In this document: in pieces, positions 52,432-60,467 of the stretch | Layout of the letters: every line of letters starts with the position of its first letter | Numbering within the stretch: position 1 is the first letter of the stretch | Source: a virus | Length of the DNA stretch: 64,000 nucleotides | IMG/VR virus record: IMGVR_UViG_3300009104_000008 | Location: 1 to 64,000 of that record | Strand: one strand, 5' to 3' | Notes under the pieces: model-generated | The model's database searches: none | Seen by the model: only the letters and a program-made list of their open reading frames with translations | What the model was told of the DNA's origin: nothing | Made by a program: the position numbers and the translations under genes

Positions 52432-52677
52432 ATGAAAAATACACATTATGAAGTATTTAAGGAGTTATATGATAAAATCATGAAGAAAGAACTCTCAATA
52501 TGTGAAACCTGCGATACATTTTTCAAATATACTCCTCAAAAAATATTCTGTGATGAATGTGCGCATGAGAGGAGAAAATCGAGAAAACTCAAGTATAGCG
52601 AAAAGAATCGTGAGAAGAAAGCGGCGTATGACCGCAAGTATTACGCAAAGAAAAAACAAAAGAGGGATAAAAAATGA
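52432..52677 (+). CDS. Zinc-ribbon protein with basic tail
   Basis: 81 residues. CETCDTFFKYTPQKIFCDEC (about 23-42) is a zinc ribbon, followed by a strongly basic helix (RKSRKLKYSEKNREKKAAY, then KKKQKRDKK) suited to nucleic acid binding. Overlaps the glutaredoxin-like gene by four bases. Confidence 0.65.
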   Translation: MKNTHYEVFKELYDKIMKKELSICETCDTFFKYTPQKIFCDECAHERRKSRKLKYSEKNREKKAAYDRKYYAKKKQKRDKK

Positions 52678-52913
52678 GTTTGACAATTTATACGGCTACA
52701 TGGTGTGGGCCATGTAAACAAATAAAAGCATGGTTAGTTCACACTAATGGCGATTTGGATAAGGTTCATTTTGTAGATATTGATAATCCGAATGAAACTA
52801 TTCCACTAGAGATTAAAAGTGTTCCAACTTTAATTGACACAGAAAGTGAAAAGATTATTTCAGGTGCTAATGCGATTATTGATTATTTAAAAGAATGGAG
52901 AGATGAAGAATGA
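52674..52913 (+). CDS. Thioredoxin/glutaredoxin-like protein
   Basis: 79 residues. Active site ATWCGPCKQIKAWL near the N-terminus, cis-Pro in IKSVPTLIDTESE, and a final helix, a compact thioredoxin fold. Four kilobases upstream of a class II ribonucleotide reductase on the same strand, so its likely job is to re-reduce the reductase cysteines. Confidence 0.85.
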   Translation: MSLTIYTATWCGPCKQIKAWLVHTNGDLDKVHFVDIDNPNETIPLEIKSVPTLIDTESEKIISGANAIIDYLKEWRDEE

Positions 52914-53122
52914 GTGAAGAAACAATTAAGAAATTCGAGGAAGTAAAATTCCATTTTAATAGAATGATAGAAGCATATGAGGAATTACCTATGTTAGCAA
53001 GTAATGTTCAACGGGTAATTTTAGAAGATGCAATGACTGCAATAGCGGCAGTATTTGAAGGTATTAACCAACAGATATTAGATGTTATTGAAATTATAGA
53101 TGTAGAGGTGAAAGAAAAATGA
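52910..53122 (+). CDS. Small helical protein
   Basis: 70 residues, acidic, wholly helical by composition, no Cys. Coupled by ATGA overlaps to both neighbours. Not recognised; a small dimeric helical protein is likely. Confidence 0.6.
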   Translation: MSEETIKKFEEVKFHFNRMIEAYEELPMLASNVQRVILEDAMTAIAAVFEGINQQILDVIEIIDVEVKEK

Positions 53123-53478
53123 ATAAATGTATTAGATGCGGTGAGTCAACAAATATTAATTTATATGAAGATAGAAAAAATATTTATTACGGTGAGTATT
53201 TATGTTACGATTGTAATTCAATAATAACTGCTGAGTGGGGATTGGATAAAGAAACGCAAGAAACCATGATGAGATTTGTGAAAGAAGATGATATTAGTGT
53301 AATGGAATATGTAGCCATCGCAGTGCGAAGGCAAATAAATAGATTGAACAATATGACGAATATTGTTGGTAACACAGAAGAAGCGTTGGATTTAATAGCG
53401 GTGGATGATGAAGCGACCTACAAAGAATACATTAAACTCAAATCATTAGTGGAAAAAATGAAAGGTGAAGAAGAATGA
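53119..53478 (+). CDS. Zinc-ribbon plus helical protein
   Basis: 119 residues. CIRCGESTNINLYED ... YLCYDCNSII (about 4-35) is a zinc ribbon; the rest is helical and acidic. ATGA overlaps on both sides. Function unknown. Confidence 0.6.
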   Translation: MNKCIRCGESTNINLYEDRKNIYYGEYLCYDCNSIITAEWGLDKETQETMMRFVKEDDISVMEYVAIAVRRQINRLNNMTNIVGNTEEALDLIAVDDEATYKEYIKLKSLVEKMKGEEE

Positions 53479-53705
53479 TGAGTAAAGAATATTATGAAAT
53501 GAAGACAGACAGTGGCTTAACAACAATTAGATTAAGTGATATATCAGCAGTAACAACAGAAGGTTCTGGTGGTATATTAACAAAAGAAACTTTTAAGATT
53601 GCTATACATTTAGTTAGTGGAACTATATTCACTGGACAAATGAGTAAAGACGATAAAGATTCTTTTATGAAAGCATGGAAAGAGGCATGGAAATATGCAG
53701 TATGA
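53475..53705 (+). CDS. Small beta-rich protein
   Basis: 76 residues with strands (GLTTIRLSDISAVTTEG, FKIAIHLVSGTIFTG) then a C-terminal helix FMKAWKEAWKYAV, a PH-like or SH3-like size. Two ATGs start the frame; either may be used. Function unknown. Confidence 0.55.
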   Translation: MMSKEYYEMKTDSGLTTIRLSDISAVTTEGSGGILTKETFKIAIHLVSGTIFTGQMSKDDKDSFMKAWKEAWKYAV

Positions 53706-53949
53706 TATAGCAATAGTATCTGCAATAGTATTATTAGGAATGATTATTGAATATAAACTAGGAATATTATTCAGAATAATATTAACTTTTAGAGTCCATA
53801 AAATGCTAAAAGAATCAGGCGAATTTACATTTAATGTAAAAGAAAGGTTTGAGTTTCAAGAATCATTAGAAGAGCCAGAAGTATTAGATACTTTAGATTC
53901 AGATGAAGAAAATAAAACGATAATAGATAATTGGGATAGAGGTGAGTAA
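53695..53949 (+). CDS. Single-pass membrane protein
   Basis: 84 residues: transmembrane helix IAIVSAIVLLGMIIEYKLGI at 5-24, a basic stretch, then an acidic cytoplasmic tail (ESLEEPEVLDTLDSDEENKT). Followed directly by another membrane gene. Probably acts at the host membrane. Confidence 0.65.
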   Translation: MQYDIAIVSAIVLLGMIIEYKLGILFRIILTFRVHKMLKESGEFTFNVKERFEFQESLEEPEVLDTLDSDEENKTIIDNWDRGE

Positions 53950-53950
53950 A

Positions 53951-54211
53951 ATGAAAGGCATATTAGATATAAATAATGATGGTCAAGTAGATTACAAAGA
54001 CTTTAGACATATGCTTATGAGATATGAATGGATTGTGGTAACTGGTTTAGCACTGACAATTATACCAATGGGTAATGTGTTGGGCTATACCAATATTGAT
54101 TCTGATTTCTTTTGGGCTTTGGCCGGATTGTGTTTAACAGTTGAAGGAGTAATCGAATTGTATTACGAGCAGAAATACTGGGATAAGCAGAAGAAGGGGG
54201 AACAAGAATGA
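53951..54211 (+). CDS. EF-hand membrane protein
   Basis: 86 residues from the ATG at 53951, preceded by GAGGTGA; an upstream GTG is the alternative. Residues 5-17 read DINNDGQVDYKDF, a canonical EF-hand/dockerin Ca-binding loop. Two hydrophobic segments follow (WIVVTGLALTIIPMGNVLG and FFWALAGLCLTVEGVIELY). A Ca-responsive viral membrane protein is suggested; role unknown. Confidence 0.65.
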   Translation: MKGILDINNDGQVDYKDFRHMLMRYEWIVVTGLALTIIPMGNVLGYTNIDSDFFWALAGLCLTVEGVIELYYEQKYWDKQKKGEQE

Positions 54212-54312
54212 ACATAAAACCCTATGGTAACTGCAAAAACCCTATTGCTCATGGTAGAGTCAATGGAGAATCTCATTGTAGGATATGTAAAAAAATGGAG
54301 GAAGAGGAATGA
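54208..54312 (+). CDS. 34-residue zinc microprotein
   Basis: ATGA overlap with the upstream membrane gene and with the next frame. YGNCKNPIAHGRVNGESHC then RICKKMEEEE holds a C...H...C-x2-C pattern as in treble-clef microproteins. Confidence 0.5.
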   Translation: MNIKPYGNCKNPIAHGRVNGESHCRICKKMEEEE

Positions 54313-54410
54313 ATAAAATAGTATGTAAAACTTGTTTGGAGAAGGTTATAACAATTCGCTCAAAGCGAGGCAATATAATCTGCACAAGATGTAATGGAAT
54401 AGTGATGTAA
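54309..54410 (+). CDS. 33-residue zinc-ribbon microprotein
   Basis: MNKIVCKTCLEKVITIRSKR then GNIICTRCNGIVM gives two C-x2-C knuckles at the standard zinc-ribbon distance. Overlaps the upstream stop by ATGA and is followed directly by the next ATG. Confidence 0.6.
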   Translation: MNKIVCKTCLEKVITIRSKRGNIICTRCNGIVM

Positions 54411-54653
54411 ATGATGGAACTACCAAAGAAAGAAATTGAATTAAGAATAGTTAGAGATGAAGAATTACCGCCAATTGTAATCACAATGGATGAAAATGAT
54501 GAGATTAAGGTTATGATAAATGAAAACCATAAGACTTGGTTAGCAATTCATAGGAAAACAATCGGTGGATTATCTCCTGTAATTTATGAGAAAATAGATG
54601 AACTTTTATTGGCTACCTTAAAAGAAACAAGAGCATTTGAGAGGTTGGAATAA
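54411..54653 (+). CDS. Small alpha/beta protein
   Basis: 80 residues, strands EIELRIVRDEELPPIVITMD and EIKVMINENHKTWLAIH, then a C-terminal helix. Acidic. Starts with two ATGs next to the previous stop. Function unknown. Confidence 0.6.
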   Translation: MMELPKKEIELRIVRDEELPPIVITMDENDEIKVMINENHKTWLAIHRKTIGGLSPVIYEKIDELLLATLKETRAFERLE

Positions 54654-54745
54654 TGGCCAAACGAAATTGTAAAGTTTGTGGATATGGTTTAGCACGAAAT
54701 GCTAGGTCATGTTCACAATGTAGAAAGAGGAATAGAAATGGATGA
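54653..54745 (+). CDS. 30-residue zinc-ribbon microprotein
   Basis: TAATG overlap with the previous gene. MAKRNCKVCGYGLARNARSC then SQCRKRNRNG has C-x2-C and C-x2-C, with a basic end. Its end overlaps the start of the 54738 gene. Confidence 0.55.
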   Translation: MAKRNCKVCGYGLARNARSCSQCRKRNRNG

Positions 54746-55898
54746 AGAATGGAAAAGAGAATTAGGAAATGGTAGATGGGATAAAATCCTAAAAAGAAAA
54801 ATGACAGAATTATCTGTATCAGATGATTACGATGAGGCTAAACATGAATGGGTAGCAACAGGTAATGTTTGGTGGAGAGGTTGTGGAGAAGAACGCCCAC
54901 ATTGGGCTATGGAACACCCTGACCAATGTTTATGCACACATAATATTGTATATCATTTTGAAATTCATAATACTGAAAATCATATTAGAGAGTGTGTGGG
55001 TTCAGACCACATAAACTCATATTTGATTATTAGGGCTATTGAAGAAGAGCAGAATATTTCCAGAGAAGCAATCACTGAAGAAATGATTGAAGAATGGGTT
55101 AAAGTTAATGTTGCCACTATGAAGAAAAATGCTTGGTGGAATAATAACGGCGAGCGATTTGAATCAATGTTTAATGAAATTAAAGACTTAGATTTGAGAG
55201 TTAATGTTAGGACAAAGGGAAATTATTATGACCCTAAAGTTAAAAAATATGTTCCTAAAACAGTAATTAGAAAAACTAGTTCTGGCCAATATGGGAGTGC
55301 GTTATATAAAATGGGTTCAATTGTTTGGAGATGGAATCATCCTGATAACCCTAAAGCACAAATTCATTCAAGAGGTTATCCTACTGAGAAACTAATGAAT
55401 GATTTGAGTTTATTCTTTGCACTTCTTCAACAACATAAAGACAAAACCGAAGCAGAAGATAAGGAATATCAAGATAGAGTCATTGAGGTTCAAAAGCAGG
55501 TTGCTTTACTTAAAGAGCAAAATGTGGCTAACCAAAGAAGAATAGCCGAAAACCGCGTATTGGCTGAAAATATGAGGGCTGATACTGAAGATGCTGAATT
55601 TACAGAGAATTGTAAAAGGTATGGTTTATTGCCTTTTAGTGAAGAAAGTGCTTCTAATGATTGGGAACGAAAGTTCTTAAGGTCGGTTCGGAGTTGGATT
55701 CTTAGCGACAGAGAGCCTACAACGGCGCAAGTTGCTACCCTTGAGAAAATTATCAATAGCGAAAGAGATTTTGTTAGTGCAACAGATAAGCAATGTGCAT
55801 TCTTATTAAAGTTAGGATTTGATGGCGATATATCAAAACTATCTAAAAGACAAGCATCAAATGAAATTGATAATTTATTAAAAGAAAGGGAGGATTAA
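54738..55898 (+). CDS. Zinc-domain and coiled-coil protein with LLKLGFDGD motif
   Basis: 386 residues from the ATG at 54738 (AGAGG upstream). N-terminal CLCTHNIVYHFEIHN ... RECVGSDHI (about 70-105) is a zinc domain widespread in phages that bears the C-x-C-H...N...VGS pattern. The middle is coiled coil. The end KQCAFLLKLGFDGDISKLSK then RQASNEIDNLL resembles a short helical C-terminal module seen in exonuclease and recombination proteins. A nucleic-acid-binding role is likely. Confidence 0.6.
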   Translation: MDEEWKRELGNGRWDKILKRKMTELSVSDDYDEAKHEWVATGNVWWRGCGEERPHWAMEHPDQCLCTHNIVYHFEIHNTENHIRECVGSDHINSYLIIRAIEEEQNISREAITEEMIEEWVKVNVATMKKNAWWNNNGERFESMFNEIKDLDLRVNVRTKGNYYDPKVKKYVPKTVIRKTSSGQYGSALYKMGSIVWRWNHPDNPKAQIHSRGYPTEKLMNDLSLFFALLQQHKDKTEAEDKEYQDRVIEVQKQVALLKEQNVANQRRIAENRVLAENMRADTEDAEFTENCKRYGLLPFSEESASNDWERKFLRSVRSWILSDREPTTAQVATLEKIINSERDFVSATDKQCAFLLKLGFDGDISKLSKRQASNEIDNLLKERED

Positions 55899-55899
55899 T

Positions 55900-55989
55900 A
55901 TGAGCAAATTAGGAAACTTAGCAAGATTTGCAGTAGGTGTAGTTGTTGTATCAACATTATGGCCTATTGGATTATTTGGAGATGAGTAA
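55900..55989 (+). CDS. 29-residue membrane microprotein
   Basis: ATG at 55900 with GGAGG upstream. MSKLGNLARFAVGVVVVSTL then WPIGLFGDE gives one hydrophobic helix with a basic N-terminus and acidic C-terminus. Strong ribosome site supports translation. Function unknown. Confidence 0.55.
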   Translation: MSKLGNLARFAVGVVVVSTLWPIGLFGDE

Positions 55990-55990
55990 A

Positions 55991-56239
55991 ATGGTAAAAC
56001 AAAAGAAAACAGACAACACTGAAAACGAAAAGCCTAAACTAACTAAGGCCGAACTAGAAGAATTAGTAGCAGAAATGAACGGACAGTTGATGAATGCTCA
56101 ATCTATAGTTAATGATTTGGTTAGTCAAGTAAATGCACATAAAGCATTGTGTGCTCATTATGAGAAAACAATGAATGTGCTAACAGGGCGTTTACTTGGA
56201 TTAGAACAAGAATTACAACAGCAAAACGAGGTGCAATAA
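55991..56239 (+). CDS. Small coiled-coil protein
   Basis: 82 residues from the ATG at 55991 (GGAG nine bases upstream); an ATG at 55982 is too close to that site. Lys-rich start then a continuous helix (AELEELVAEMNGQLMNAQSI, VNDLVSQVNAHKALCAHYE). Directly before the ubiquitin-like gene. Confidence 0.6.
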   Translation: MVKQKKTDNTENEKPKLTKAELEELVAEMNGQLMNAQSIVNDLVSQVNAHKALCAHYEKTMNVLTGRLLGLEQELQQQNEVQ

Positions 56240-56240
56240 T

Positions 56241-56441
56241 ATGAAACTAAAAATATTAAATGAAACAGGACACACTGAATTAGAAGTAACACAGAAAGAA
56301 GTCATAGACCAAATTAATGAACACCCTACACATTGGGTATTCTTAGATGGTGAAATGGTTTCTCGTCAAGAAATTACACAAGTTTCTTGGGATGATGTAG
56401 AAGTAGTTACACTAACTCAGGCTATTGTCGGTGGACAATAA
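56241..56441 (+). CDS. Ubiquitin-like beta-grasp protein ending in Gly-Gly-Gln
   Basis: 66 residues with GAGGTG before the ATG. Pattern is beta-grasp: strand MKLKILNETG, strand HTELEVTQ, helix KEVIDQINEHP, strand HWVFLDGEMV, turn and strand VEVVTLTQAIV, then GGQ. This fits MoaD/ThiS/SAMP or the short ubiquitin-like domains found in mobile systems; the last residue after Gly-Gly would need removal before E1 activation. An E1-like gene (61579) and a JAMM gene (62812) are on the same strand. Could act in protein tagging or sulfur transfer. Confidence 0.65.
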   Translation: MKLKILNETGHTELEVTQKEVIDQINEHPTHWVFLDGEMVSRQEITQVSWDDVEVVTLTQAIVGGQ

Positions 56442-56475
56442 ACAAATTAAATTGAAAGGTTGGGGGCATAGCCCT

Positions 56476-56901
56476 ATGTTCCCTCCTTTCTTTTTTGGGG
56501 GGATAGCGTTGCTATTAGATAATAATAATTTTATACCAATCAATACAATAGGAGTAGTTTTAAATGCTTTTGGTTGGTCACATTCAGAATCAAAAAACTA
56601 TACTACTAATGAAGAATTAGTAACAATAGTTAAACCAGACTTTTATCCTAATGGTCATGTATTGGCCGTTAGTAAAAAAGCAGTCATTATTTGCGATGGT
56701 GAAAGTCAGTTTGAATATCAAGGTAAAGAATATAATGATGTTCAAGAAATAATCGGAGAATACGGAATAAAAATAATAGAAACATTCCCAGAATGGAATT
56801 TCACCATTGAAAAGGAATGGACAATAATGAGAAATGGACAATATGTTCATTCATTTAGTTCTTTAAAAGAACTAAGACACAGAAAAAAATTAAGGTGTTA
56901 A
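56476..56901 (+). CDS. Protein following the ubiquitin-like gene, unknown
   Basis: About 141 residues from the ATG at 56476 (AGGTTGGGGG upstream); an alternative TTG at 56425 overlaps the ubiquitin-like gene. Alpha/beta with a single Cys in AVIICDGESQFEYQGKEYND. Ends in a basic stretch LRHRKKLRC. Neither an E2 nor another known family could be recognised. Confidence 0.55.
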   Translation: MFPPFFFGGIALLLDNNNFIPINTIGVVLNAFGWSHSESKNYTTNEELVTIVKPDFYPNGHVLAVSKKAVIICDGESQFEYQGKEYNDVQEIIGEYGIKIIETFPEWNFTIEKEWTIMRNGQYVHSFSSLKELRHRKKLRC

Positions 56902-56904
56902 ATA

Positions 56905-58788
56905 ATGGAGAAAGGAATCAAGGCATTAGGAGATTTAGTCAAATTTACTAAATATTCTAAGTGGATAGAAGAAGAAAATAGAAGAGAAACATGGGAAGAA
57001 ATGTGCTTTAGAAACATGGAAATGCATTTAAAGAAATTTAAACATTTAGGAGAGGAATTTTGTAATGAAATTAGAGAGACATATGAGAATTTTGTTATAC
57101 CGATGAAGGTATTGCCTTCAATGCGTTCAATGCAATTTGCAGGTAAGCCAATAGAATTATCTCCTAATAGATTGTATAATTGTGCTTATTTGCCTATTGA
57201 TTCAATTGATGCGTTTTCAGAATCAATGTTCTTATCGTTGGGTGGAACAGGCGTAGGTTTTTCTGTTCAAAAACATCATGTTAATAATTTACCAGAGATA
57301 TTAAAACCAAAGTCTACCAAATATAGGAGAATTTTAATTAACGATTCCATCGAAGGGTGGGCAGATGCAGTTAAAGTATTATTCGAGTCATATACAGGCA
57401 AAAGAACATCAACCCCAAGATTTGATTATGGTGATATTAGGCCAAAAGGTTCTAGATTAAAAACTAGTGGTGGTAAAGCACCCGGACCTGCACCATTAAG
57501 GGAGTGTTTAGTTAAAATAGAGAATATGCTTCTAGAAAAGGAAGATGGAGTGCAACTATCTCCAATAGAGTGTCATGATATGATGTGTCATATTGGTGAT
57601 GCTGTTATATCTGGGGGAATTAGAAGGTCTGCAATGATTTCTTTATTTAGTGTAGATGATATGGCAATGGTTACTGCTAAATCTGGTTCATGGTTTGAAA
57701 AAGCACCTTATAGAGCAAGGGCAAATAACTCTGCAGTAATTTTAAGACACCGAATAACAAAACCATTTTTCCATGAATTATGGAATAGAATAAAAAAAGG
57801 TGGTCAAGGAGAACCCGGAATTTATCTTTCTAATGATAAAGAATGGGGAACAAACCCTTGTTGTGAGATAGGATTACGGGCTTTTCAGTTTTGTAATTTA
57901 TGTGAGGTGAATGTTTCTGACATTATTTCTCAAGAGGATTTTGAAGAGAGAGTAAAAGCGGCGAGTTTCTTAGGAACAATGCAAGCCGCCTACACAGATT
58001 TTCATTATTTGCGTGAAATTTGGTCGAAAACCACTGAAAAAGAAGCACTAATTGGTGTGTCAATGACCGGAATAGCGAGTAATAAGGTAATGATGATGGA
58101 TATTGAACACGCCGCAGAACAAGTAAAGTTAGAAAATTCTAGAGTGGCTAAATTAATTGGAATAAATGAGGCCGCTAGAACAACTTGTATTAAACCATCA
58201 GGAACAACAAGTCTGGTTTTAGGAACATCATCAGGAATTCATGCTTGGTGGTCTGAGTATTACATTCGCAGAGTAAGGATTTCTAAATTAGAACCTGTGT
58301 ATAAATTCCTATTAAAGAATGCTCCAGAGTTTATTGAAGACGATTACGATAATATCAATGATGCGGTATTTTCAATTCCCGTTAAATCTCCAAAAGGAGA
58401 AGGGGAATTTAAACCAATAACCCGAAGTGAATCTGCATTAGATATTCTAAATAGAGTTAAGAGATTTTCTATTCGTTGGGTTCAGCGAGGACATAGAAAA
58501 GGAACAAATACACATAATGTATCTGCGACAATTAATGTCCGTGATAGTGAATGGGATGGAGTTGGAGAATGGATGTGGATGAATCGGCATTATTACAATG
58601 GATTATCCGTATTCCCCTTTGACGGGGGTTCATATAGTCAATCACCTCACGAAGCAATTGATAAGGAAACATATTTAGATATGGAAAATAGATTTCCTGA
58701 ATTAGATTTTACAGTTATCACTGAAGATGATGACTTCACAGATTTTACAGGCGAAATTGCTTGTGCAGGTGGACAGTGTGAAATATAA
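56905..58788 (+). CDS. nrdJ: Class II (adenosylcobalamin) ribonucleotide reductase
   Basis: 627 residues. Cys pair of the active site in LYNCAYLPID (about 93) and NPCCEIGLRAFQFCNLCEVN (about 311-330), the GGTGVGFSV and SGGIRRSAMISL motifs, PSGTTSLVLGTSSGIH, and a C-terminal redox pair ACAGGQCEI. Reduces ribonucleotides to deoxyribonucleotides using a B12 radical without oxygen. Somewhat shorter than the 739-residue L. leichmannii enzyme. A glutaredoxin-like donor lies upstream. Confidence 0.93.
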   Translation: MEKGIKALGDLVKFTKYSKWIEEENRRETWEEMCFRNMEMHLKKFKHLGEEFCNEIRETYENFVIPMKVLPSMRSMQFAGKPIELSPNRLYNCAYLPIDSIDAFSESMFLSLGGTGVGFSVQKHHVNNLPEILKPKSTKYRRILINDSIEGWADAVKVLFESYTGKRTSTPRFDYGDIRPKGSRLKTSGGKAPGPAPLRECLVKIENMLLEKEDGVQLSPIECHDMMCHIGDAVISGGIRRSAMISLFSVDDMAMVTAKSGSWFEKAPYRARANNSAVILRHRITKPFFHELWNRIKKGGQGEPGIYLSNDKEWGTNPCCEIGLRAFQFCNLCEVNVSDIISQEDFEERVKAASFLGTMQAAYTDFHYLREIWSKTTEKEALIGVSMTGIASNKVMMMDIEHAAEQVKLENSRVAKLIGINEAARTTCIKPSGTTSLVLGTSSGIHAWWSEYYIRRVRISKLEPVYKFLLKNAPEFIEDDYDNINDAVFSIPVKSPKGEGEFKPITRSESALDILNRVKRFSIRWVQRGHRKGTNTHNVSATINVRDSEWDGVGEWMWMNRHYYNGLSVFPFDGGSYSQSPHEAIDKETYLDMENRFPELDFTVITEDDDFTDFTGEIACAGGQCEI

Positions 58789-59080
58789 AAAATATACAAA
58801 GGCAACCCTATTAAAAATTGAATCAGAGGTTTATGATTCCTTTGATAATATCAAGGTGAAGGCTTCTATTAATAGAAGATATAAATTGCTTAAGGAAGAT
58901 AAAATGTCAAATGCAGTTTTTACTCACTTCTTAGTGAGAAGTTTTATGTCTATACTTGATTTATCAAAAGATAGCGCATTTAATTATTTAGACGAGTTAG
59001 TAAAATTTAAAGTATACAAAGAAACCAATAATATAGGTGATAAATATGAAAATAAAAATACAAATATCATCTCCAGATGA
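58778..59080 (+). CDS. Small helical protein coupled to the reductase
   Basis: 100 residues from a GTG at 58778 that overlaps the reductase end; AGGTGG lies six bases upstream. Basic, helical (YTKATLLKIESEVYDSFD, RSFMSILDLSKDSAFNYLDE), wHTH-like in layout. Overlaps the next gene by 35 bases. Function unknown; a small regulator is possible. Confidence 0.55.
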   Translation: MKYKKYTKATLLKIESEVYDSFDNIKVKASINRRYKLLKEDKMSNAVFTHFLVRSFMSILDLSKDSAFNYLDELVKFKVYKETNNIGDKYENKNTNIISR

Positions 59081-60464
59081 TAGTTCAGACAGTTACGAAA
59101 CAAGTTTTTTATTCCGCACAAATTCCCCTCCGCGTAAGCGTGGGAATTATGGGCAAATGAATCAATTTGGTGAAGTTGTTTTGCGTTGTTCTCCGAGAAT
59201 GACAGATGCAAAATCAATTGACCCAGTTATTCATTCTTTACAGGGAATTATTGAAACTCAACTTCTTATAAAAAGAAGAGGTAGGAATTATCAACGAGTT
59301 AATTATAGATATGCTTACGAAGAACCACCTAAACCTAAAAATATCATAAGCGTATTTACTTGGAAATTTAAAGATGGTAATTTTACAATAGTTTATCAAA
59401 AGACAAAGTCTCAATTTCATATTAATGGAATTAAATTAAATAAAGCAGACATAATGACAATTATATCAAAATTAATATATAAAACCTGCTTTACTAGAAA
59501 TAGCGCAGATTTGTATAAATACTTAAATCAACTAATTGTTGTTCCTCCCAATGTAATGTATTGTATAGAAAACAGAACGCCCTATTCTTTTTGGGATGTT
59601 CGCCCAGACCATATGCAAACTAATTCTGTAAGGGGTAAGAAGTATTCTGTCACATTAAACACACAAATCATTTCAGAAACAGAATGTGCATTAGAAATTT
59701 CTGAAAACATATGGGCAACAATTAAAATTAAGGACTTAAATCAGTTTATCAATTATCATAAGTTTGATAAACAGCGTTCAAAGAAATGGGCCTTAATGCC
59801 TGAAAACTTGTGGTGTGCTTTATTTGGAAGTATGCCTTCATATTCTCAAATGAATCTAATGTATTCTTTCCTCCAACAAAATAGAACTCAAGATAGGATT
59901 GAAGAAAGAGCGCAACAATTACTTGTAGATTTAACTAAGGAACACCCTAATAAAATCTATAAATTTGAGAGCATAGCACAAGGTAGAAATGGAAAAGTTA
60001 TATCTTCTAATTCTTTATTCGTTAAAGGAGATTTATGTGATTGGTTATTAATTCCAAATAACAGTCGAACTATGCATCAAAAGGTAAATGCATATAAGAT
60101 AGAAAAAGTATTTATTGAAGGGAATAATAATTTAGATTCACCCAACTCATTAGATGGGTGGATAAATACACCTAGAAAATATACACCTTTATCTGTCTTT
60201 AAATTAGGAAAAAGAAACCCAATTGTTATTTTTGCTATGACTGGCCCTGTATGTATAGATACTTTACACGGTAATTCGAGTGAAGGTGACCAAATGGCTT
60301 CAAGGGCATTAGCCTTAATGAACGATGAATTAACGGGTAAGTATATTAAAACACTAGCACCCTATTTAAGGGATAGATGTCTAAGAGTCTCAGACCAAAT
60401 AATAACAAACTTAGTAAAATATGGTTCAGTATATGATTCAATAAAGCGCCCAATGGAGGGATAG
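59046..60464 (+). CDS. 472-residue protein between reductase and TFB, unknown
   Basis: ATG at 59046 with GGTGAT five bases upstream. Mixed alpha/beta and basic. Near the C-terminus NPIVIFAMTGPVCIDTLHGN followed by helices recalls, weakly, the catalytic segment of E2 ubiquitin-conjugating enzymes (GxICLDIL). With the ubiquitin-like, E1-like and JAMM genes nearby, an E2-like role is a hypothesis only. No other motif recognised. Confidence 0.55.
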   Translation: MKIKIQISSPDDSSDSYETSFLFRTNSPPRKRGNYGQMNQFGEVVLRCSPRMTDAKSIDPVIHSLQGIIETQLLIKRRGRNYQRVNYRYAYEEPPKPKNIISVFTWKFKDGNFTIVYQKTKSQFHINGIKLNKADIMTIISKLIYKTCFTRNSADLYKYLNQLIVVPPNVMYCIENRTPYSFWDVRPDHMQTNSVRGKKYSVTLNTQIISETECALEISENIWATIKIKDLNQFINYHKFDKQRSKKWALMPENLWCALFGSMPSYSQMNLMYSFLQQNRTQDRIEERAQQLLVDLTKEHPNKIYKFESIAQGRNGKVISSNSLFVKGDLCDWLLIPNNSRTMHQKVNAYKIEKVFIEGNNNLDSPNSLDGWINTPRKYTPLSVFKLGKRNPIVIFAMTGPVCIDTLHGNSSEGDQMASRALALMNDELTGKYIKTLAPYLRDRCLRVSDQIITNLVKYGSVYDSIKRPMEG

Positions 60465-60467
60465 ATA

